A stretch of DNA of 64,000 bases. Source: CAVQND01 sp964653485 (GTDB lineage: Bacteria; Verrucomicrobiota; Verrucomicrobiia; Limisphaerales; UBA8199). Positions 61,297-64,000 of this stretch are shown one piece after another. A program made the translations under genes and the position numbers. Below the pieces are notes generated by a model. The model made no database searches. It worked only from the letters and a program-made list of their open reading frames with translations, and was not told where the DNA came from. The stretch covers positions 1-64,000 of the forward strand of contig CAZZFF010000009.1 of assembly GCA_964653485.1 (NCBI GenBank), in the 5' to 3' direction. Position 1 is the stretch's first letter; each line of letters begins with the position of its first letter.

Positions 61297-61331
61297 GTGC
61301 AGAGTGCGGAGTGCAGAATGCAAAATGGAGA
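61297..61331. repeat. Degenerate heptanucleotide repeat (5 units)
   Basis: Five 7-bp units (gtgcaga, gtgcgga, gtgcaga, atgcaaa, atggaga) fill most of the 60-bp gap between nrnA and rbfA within the operon. Confidence 0.65.
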
Positions 61332-61350
61332 AACCAATGCGCTCGACGGG

Positions 61351-61728
61351 CTATTTGTTGGGTTCGGCTTCGGGAGGGGCCGGGGCGGTGCGTTCGAGGT
61401 CTTCGATGATCTGGAGCACCCGGTTGCCCCGGACGACGGAATCGTCCATAAGGAACTTGAGGGTGGGGGTGTACTTGAGGACGACCGCCCGCCCGACCAG
61501 GCCCTGGATGCGCTTCCGGTGGTGGTTGAGGAGCGCGAAGCCGCGCTTTTGCTGGTCTGGGTTGCCCAGAATGCTGATGAACACGATGGCCGAATGGAGG
61601 TCGCCGGCCACATCGACGTCATTGACGGTAACCAGGCCCGCCTCGCTGACCGGGAACTCGCGGCGAATCACTTCGCCGATCTCGCGCTTGAGCAGTTCCC
61701 GCACCCGTTGAAGTCTGAGAAAAGCCAT
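61351..61728 (-). CDS. rbfA: 30S ribosome-binding factor A
   Basis: The protein has 125 residues, the usual size. RVRELLKREIGEVIRREF, VTVNDVDVAGDLHSAIVFIS and LKYTPTLKFLMDDSVVRGNR match the KH-like fold. RbfA helps mature the 16S rRNA 5' end. It follows infB by 3 bp, the normal operon order. A proline-rich tail (TAPAPPEAEPNK) is present. Confidence 0.93.
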   Translation of the reverse strand: MAFLRLQRVRELLKREIGEVIRREFPVSEAGLVTVNDVDVAGDLHSAIVFISILGNPDQQKRGFALLNHHRKRIQGLVGRAVVLKYTPTLKFLMDDSVVRGNRVLQIIEDLERTAPAPPEAEPNK

Positions 61729-61731
61729 GGT

Positions 61732-64000
61732 TCACAGTTTCTGCGCTATTTTCTCCATCGTATAACACTCGATGTTGTCGCCGGTTTGGAACTCGCCGAA
61801 GCCCTCGATGCGGATGCCGCACTCCATGCCGGCGCGGACTTCGTTGACCTCGTCCTGGAAGCGGCGGAGCGACTGCGCAAGGCCCTCGTAGATGATCTCC
61901 TTGCGCCGCCGGACGCGGACCTTGCCCTTGACGATGCGTCCGCTGGTGACCATGCAGCCGGCCACGGGCGCACCCTTCGAGAGCTCGAATATCTTCCGCA
62001 CCTCCGCCACGCCCAGGGTCACGTCCTTGAGCAGCGGCTCCAGCAGCCCGGCCATGCCCTCTTTGACCTGGTCGATGAGTTCGTAAATGATCGCGTAAAG
62101 CTTGATCTGCACGCCCTCGTGCTTGGCTTTGTCGGCCACGCCGCTGTCCACCCGCGTATGGAAACCAAGGATGACCGCGTCGGAGGCGGAGGCCAGGGCA
62201 ACGTCGGATTCGGTGATGGTGCCGACGGCGCTGTGGATGATTTCGAGGGTGACCTTGTCGGATTCGATCTTCTTGAGGGCCTCGACGATGGCCTCGACGC
62301 TGCCTTGCATGTCGGCTTTGACGACGACCTTGAGGACCTTGCTGGAGCTGGAGGCCAGTTGTGCGAAGAGGTTCTCGAGGGTGACTTTGGCGCGAGTGGA
62401 TTCCTGGCCTAGCGCCTTGGCCTCGAAACCGCGCTCTTCGGCCAGTTCGCGAGCGGCCTTTTCGTCCTCGACAATGCTGAATTCGAGGCCGGCTTCAGGA
62501 ACGCCGTTGAGACCGAGGACTCGGACCGCGACGGAAGGGCCGGCCTCTTTGAGGCGTTTGCCTTCCTCGCTGATCAGGGCGCGGACGCGGCCGTAGTACT
62601 GGCTGCAGATGATGAGGTCGCCGACGTGGAGAGTTCCTTTTCGCACGAGCACAGTGGCGGTAGGCCCGCCGGGTTCGAGACCGGACTCGATGACGTTGCC
62701 CTTGGCGCGGCGGTTGGGATTGGCCTTGAGTTCAAGGAGGTCCGCCTGAAGGAGGATCATCTCGATGAGCTTATCGACGTTCTGCCGCGTGAGGGCGGAA
62801 ACCTCGACGAAGATGGTGTCGCCCCCCCAATCGTCAGGCACCAGGCCCTTGTCCTGCAATTGCTGGCGGACTTTGAGCGAGTTGGCGTTGGGATGATCCA
62901 TCTTGTTGACGGCGACGATGATGGGGACTTTGGCCGCCCGGGCGTGGTTGAGGGCTTCGAGAGTCTGGGGCATCACCCCGTCGTTGGCCGCAACGACCAG
63001 CACCACAATGTCCGTGACATTGGCGCCGCGGGCGCGCATCGAACTGAAGGCCGCGTGTCCCGGAGTATCCAGAAACGTGATTTGCGCCAATTCCTTTTTT
63101 CGCTCGGGATGCGGAAAGGAAATGGTGTAAGCGCCGATATGCTGGGTAATGCCGCCAGCCTCCCCCGCGGCGACGTTGGACTTGCGAATCACGTCCAACA
63201 ACGTCGTCTTGCCGTGGTCGACGTGGCCCATGATGGTCACCACCGGAGCGCGCGGGACCAAATCGGCGGGTTTGTCTTCGACATCCAGTTCGACCTTCTT
63301 GACCGGGGCATGGACAAGCCCGCTGCCGCGCTCGCGTTTCTCGACCTCGAACCGGTAGCGGTACTTGGCGCAAATCTTTTGGGCGATGTCCTCCTCGATG
63401 GCCTGGTTGACGTTCCTGAAGATGCCCAGTTCCATCAGGTCGGCGATAATCTTGAAGGGCTTCTGCTTCAGCTGCTCCGCCAACTCGCGCACGACGATGG
63501 GCGGTTTGATGGTGATGACCAGGGCATCGGCGGGGAGAACGACCTTGGGCGGCTCGGCGGCTCTCACAGCCTGGCCTTTCTGCGGGGCAGGGAACCGGGC
63601 GCCGGGCGCGCCGGCGGAACCGCCGCGCACATTGCGCAAGTCGCCGCGCCTGGGAAACTCCGCCTTCCTGGGCTCGGGTTGGCGGGCGGTCTTCGCGCCG
63701 GCCCCCTTGTCAGACTTGGCGCCGGGCCGAGGGGGCAGGTGGATAAAGCCAACCTTGTCTCCGACCTTTGGCGGCGGAGGAGGACTCGGGGGAGAAGGAG
63801 GCAGGGCCGGAGCCGGCGGTGGAGGCGGGGGCGCGGCTGTTTCCTGGACTTTGGCCGTGACCGGCTCGGGCGTGGGAAGGGGCGGCTCGGGCGGCGGTTG
63901 AACAATGACGGAAACCGGTTCGGGCGCCTTAGGTTCGGGGATGGGCGCCGCAGGCGCCGCAGGGGCTGCAGCCGGGGCGGGCGGGGCGGGCGGAGCGGGC
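61732..64000 (-). CDS. infB: Translation initiation factor IF-2, 5' end outside window
   Basis: The frame is open through the window edge, so the N terminus is missing. The visible part has a Pro/Ala-rich linker (about 120 residues), the IF2_N-like helical region (LAEQLKQKPFKIIADLMELG), the G domain (TIMGHVDHGKTTLLD, DTPGHAAF, NKMD) and domains II-IV to the C terminus. IF-2 places initiator tRNA on the 30S subunit. The proline-rich linker is longer than in many bacteria. It heads the infB-rbfA-nrnA operon. Confidence 0.95.
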   Translation of the reverse strand, partial: PAPPAPPAPAAAPAAPAAPIPEPKAPEPVSVIVQPPPEPPLPTPEPVTAKVQETAAPPPPPPAPALPPSPPSPPPPPKVGDKVGFIHLPPRPGAKSDKGAGAKTARQPEPRKAEFPRRGDLRNVRGGSAGAPGARFPAPQKGQAVRAAEPPKVVLPADALVITIKPPIVVRELAEQLKQKPFKIIADLMELGIFRNVNQAIEEDIAQKICAKYRYRFEVEKRERGSGLVHAPVKKVELDVEDKPADLVPRAPVVTIMGHVDHGKTTLLDVIRKSNVAAGEAGGITQHIGAYTISFPHPERKKELAQITFLDTPGHAAFSSMRARGANVTDIVVLVVAANDGVMPQTLEALNHARAAKVPIIVAVNKMDHPNANSLKVRQQLQDKGLVPDDWGGDTIFVEVSALTRQNVDKLIEMILLQADLLELKANPNRRAKGNVIESGLEPGGPTATVLVRKGTLHVGDLIICSQYYGRVRALISEEGKRLKEAGPSVAVRVLGLNGVPEAGLEFSIVEDEKAARELAEERGFEAKALGQESTRAKVTLENLFAQLASSSSKVLKVVVKADMQGSVEAIVEALKKIESDKVTLEIIHSAVGTITESDVALASASDAVILGFHTRVDSGVADKAKHEGVQIKLYAIIYELIDQVKEGMAGLLEPLLKDVTLGVAEVRKIFELSKGAPVAGCMVTSGRIVKGKVRVRRRKEIIYEGLAQSLRRFQDEVNEVRAGMECGIRIEGFGEFQTGDNIECYTMEKIAQKL

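Noticed and set aside
60304..62412. A 702-residue open frame on the plus strand
   Set aside because: It runs antisense across nrnA, rbfA and infB, which are certain; its Gly/Asp/Ala-rich composition mirrors the complementary codons.

Overview
The window looks like a contig from a Verrucomicrobiota genome (Pedosphaera/Limisphaera-like), probably metagenome-derived. The lineage call is inference. It rests on the high GC, the many secreted carbohydrate-active enzymes and Gfo/Idh/MocA proteins, the secreted proteins with an 'LQ...W...FYRL' module, the debris of REP-associated (RAYT) transposases, and the dispersed short tandem repeats. A run of 10 N bases at 56318-56327 marks a scaffold gap. No rRNA, tRNA or CRISPR was seen.

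Layout. 0.2-4.7 kb (+): a polytopic membrane protein, a secreted C45-like hydrolase, and a two-gene module ending in a degenerate ImmA/IrrE-like protein. 4.7-13.5 kb (-): a run of six genes. The first four in transcription order are an animal-O-GlcNAcase-like GH84 enzyme, a GNAT acetyltransferase overlapping it by 4 bp, a lone PTS EIIC-type permease and a secreted toroid enzyme. A PbfA-like PLP enzyme and a CocE-type hydrolase follow. 13.8-24 kb (+): DegT-type aminotransferase, secreted lipase, hypC-hypD-hypE, a toroid glycosidase, a WxxGxW-repeat protein and a TAT-exported oxidoreductase. 24.2-38.7 kb (-): glpD with a HAD phosphatase, a NIPSNAP protein, a DPE2-like 4-alpha-glucanotransferase, a GH-A glycosidase and two UvrA paralogues, with a MazF/PemK-type toxin-antitoxin pair inserted on the opposite strand between the UvrA genes. 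38.9-45.2 kb: DUF433, a DUF2249/cupin pair behind a perfect FNR/DNR-type box, malic enzyme, a large secreted protein and an ECF sigma factor.

45.2-51.9 kb is an unstable accessory block. Five paralogous secreted proteins have a cupredoxin-like domain without copper ligands. They form a tandem duplication of about 3.6 kb that includes about 1.42 kb of near-perfect identity, mixed with internally deleted genes, two RAYT relics and remnants of a larger secreted gene.

51.9-59.8 kb: GH2 glycosidase with discoidin domain, M20 peptidase, CE15-like esterase (carrying the gap) and M28 carboxypeptidase. 59.8-60.3 kb: a cluster of REP-like palindromes. 60.3-64 kb (-): the conserved infB-rbfA-nrnA translation operon, with infB running off the window edge.

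The overall picture is a saccharolytic heterotroph. The strongest candidates for new biology are the GH84/GNAT/EIIC operon, the ligand-free cupredoxin array and the pseudo-ImmA module. Heptanucleotide repeats occur at five loci, one of them inside a uvrA coding sequence.
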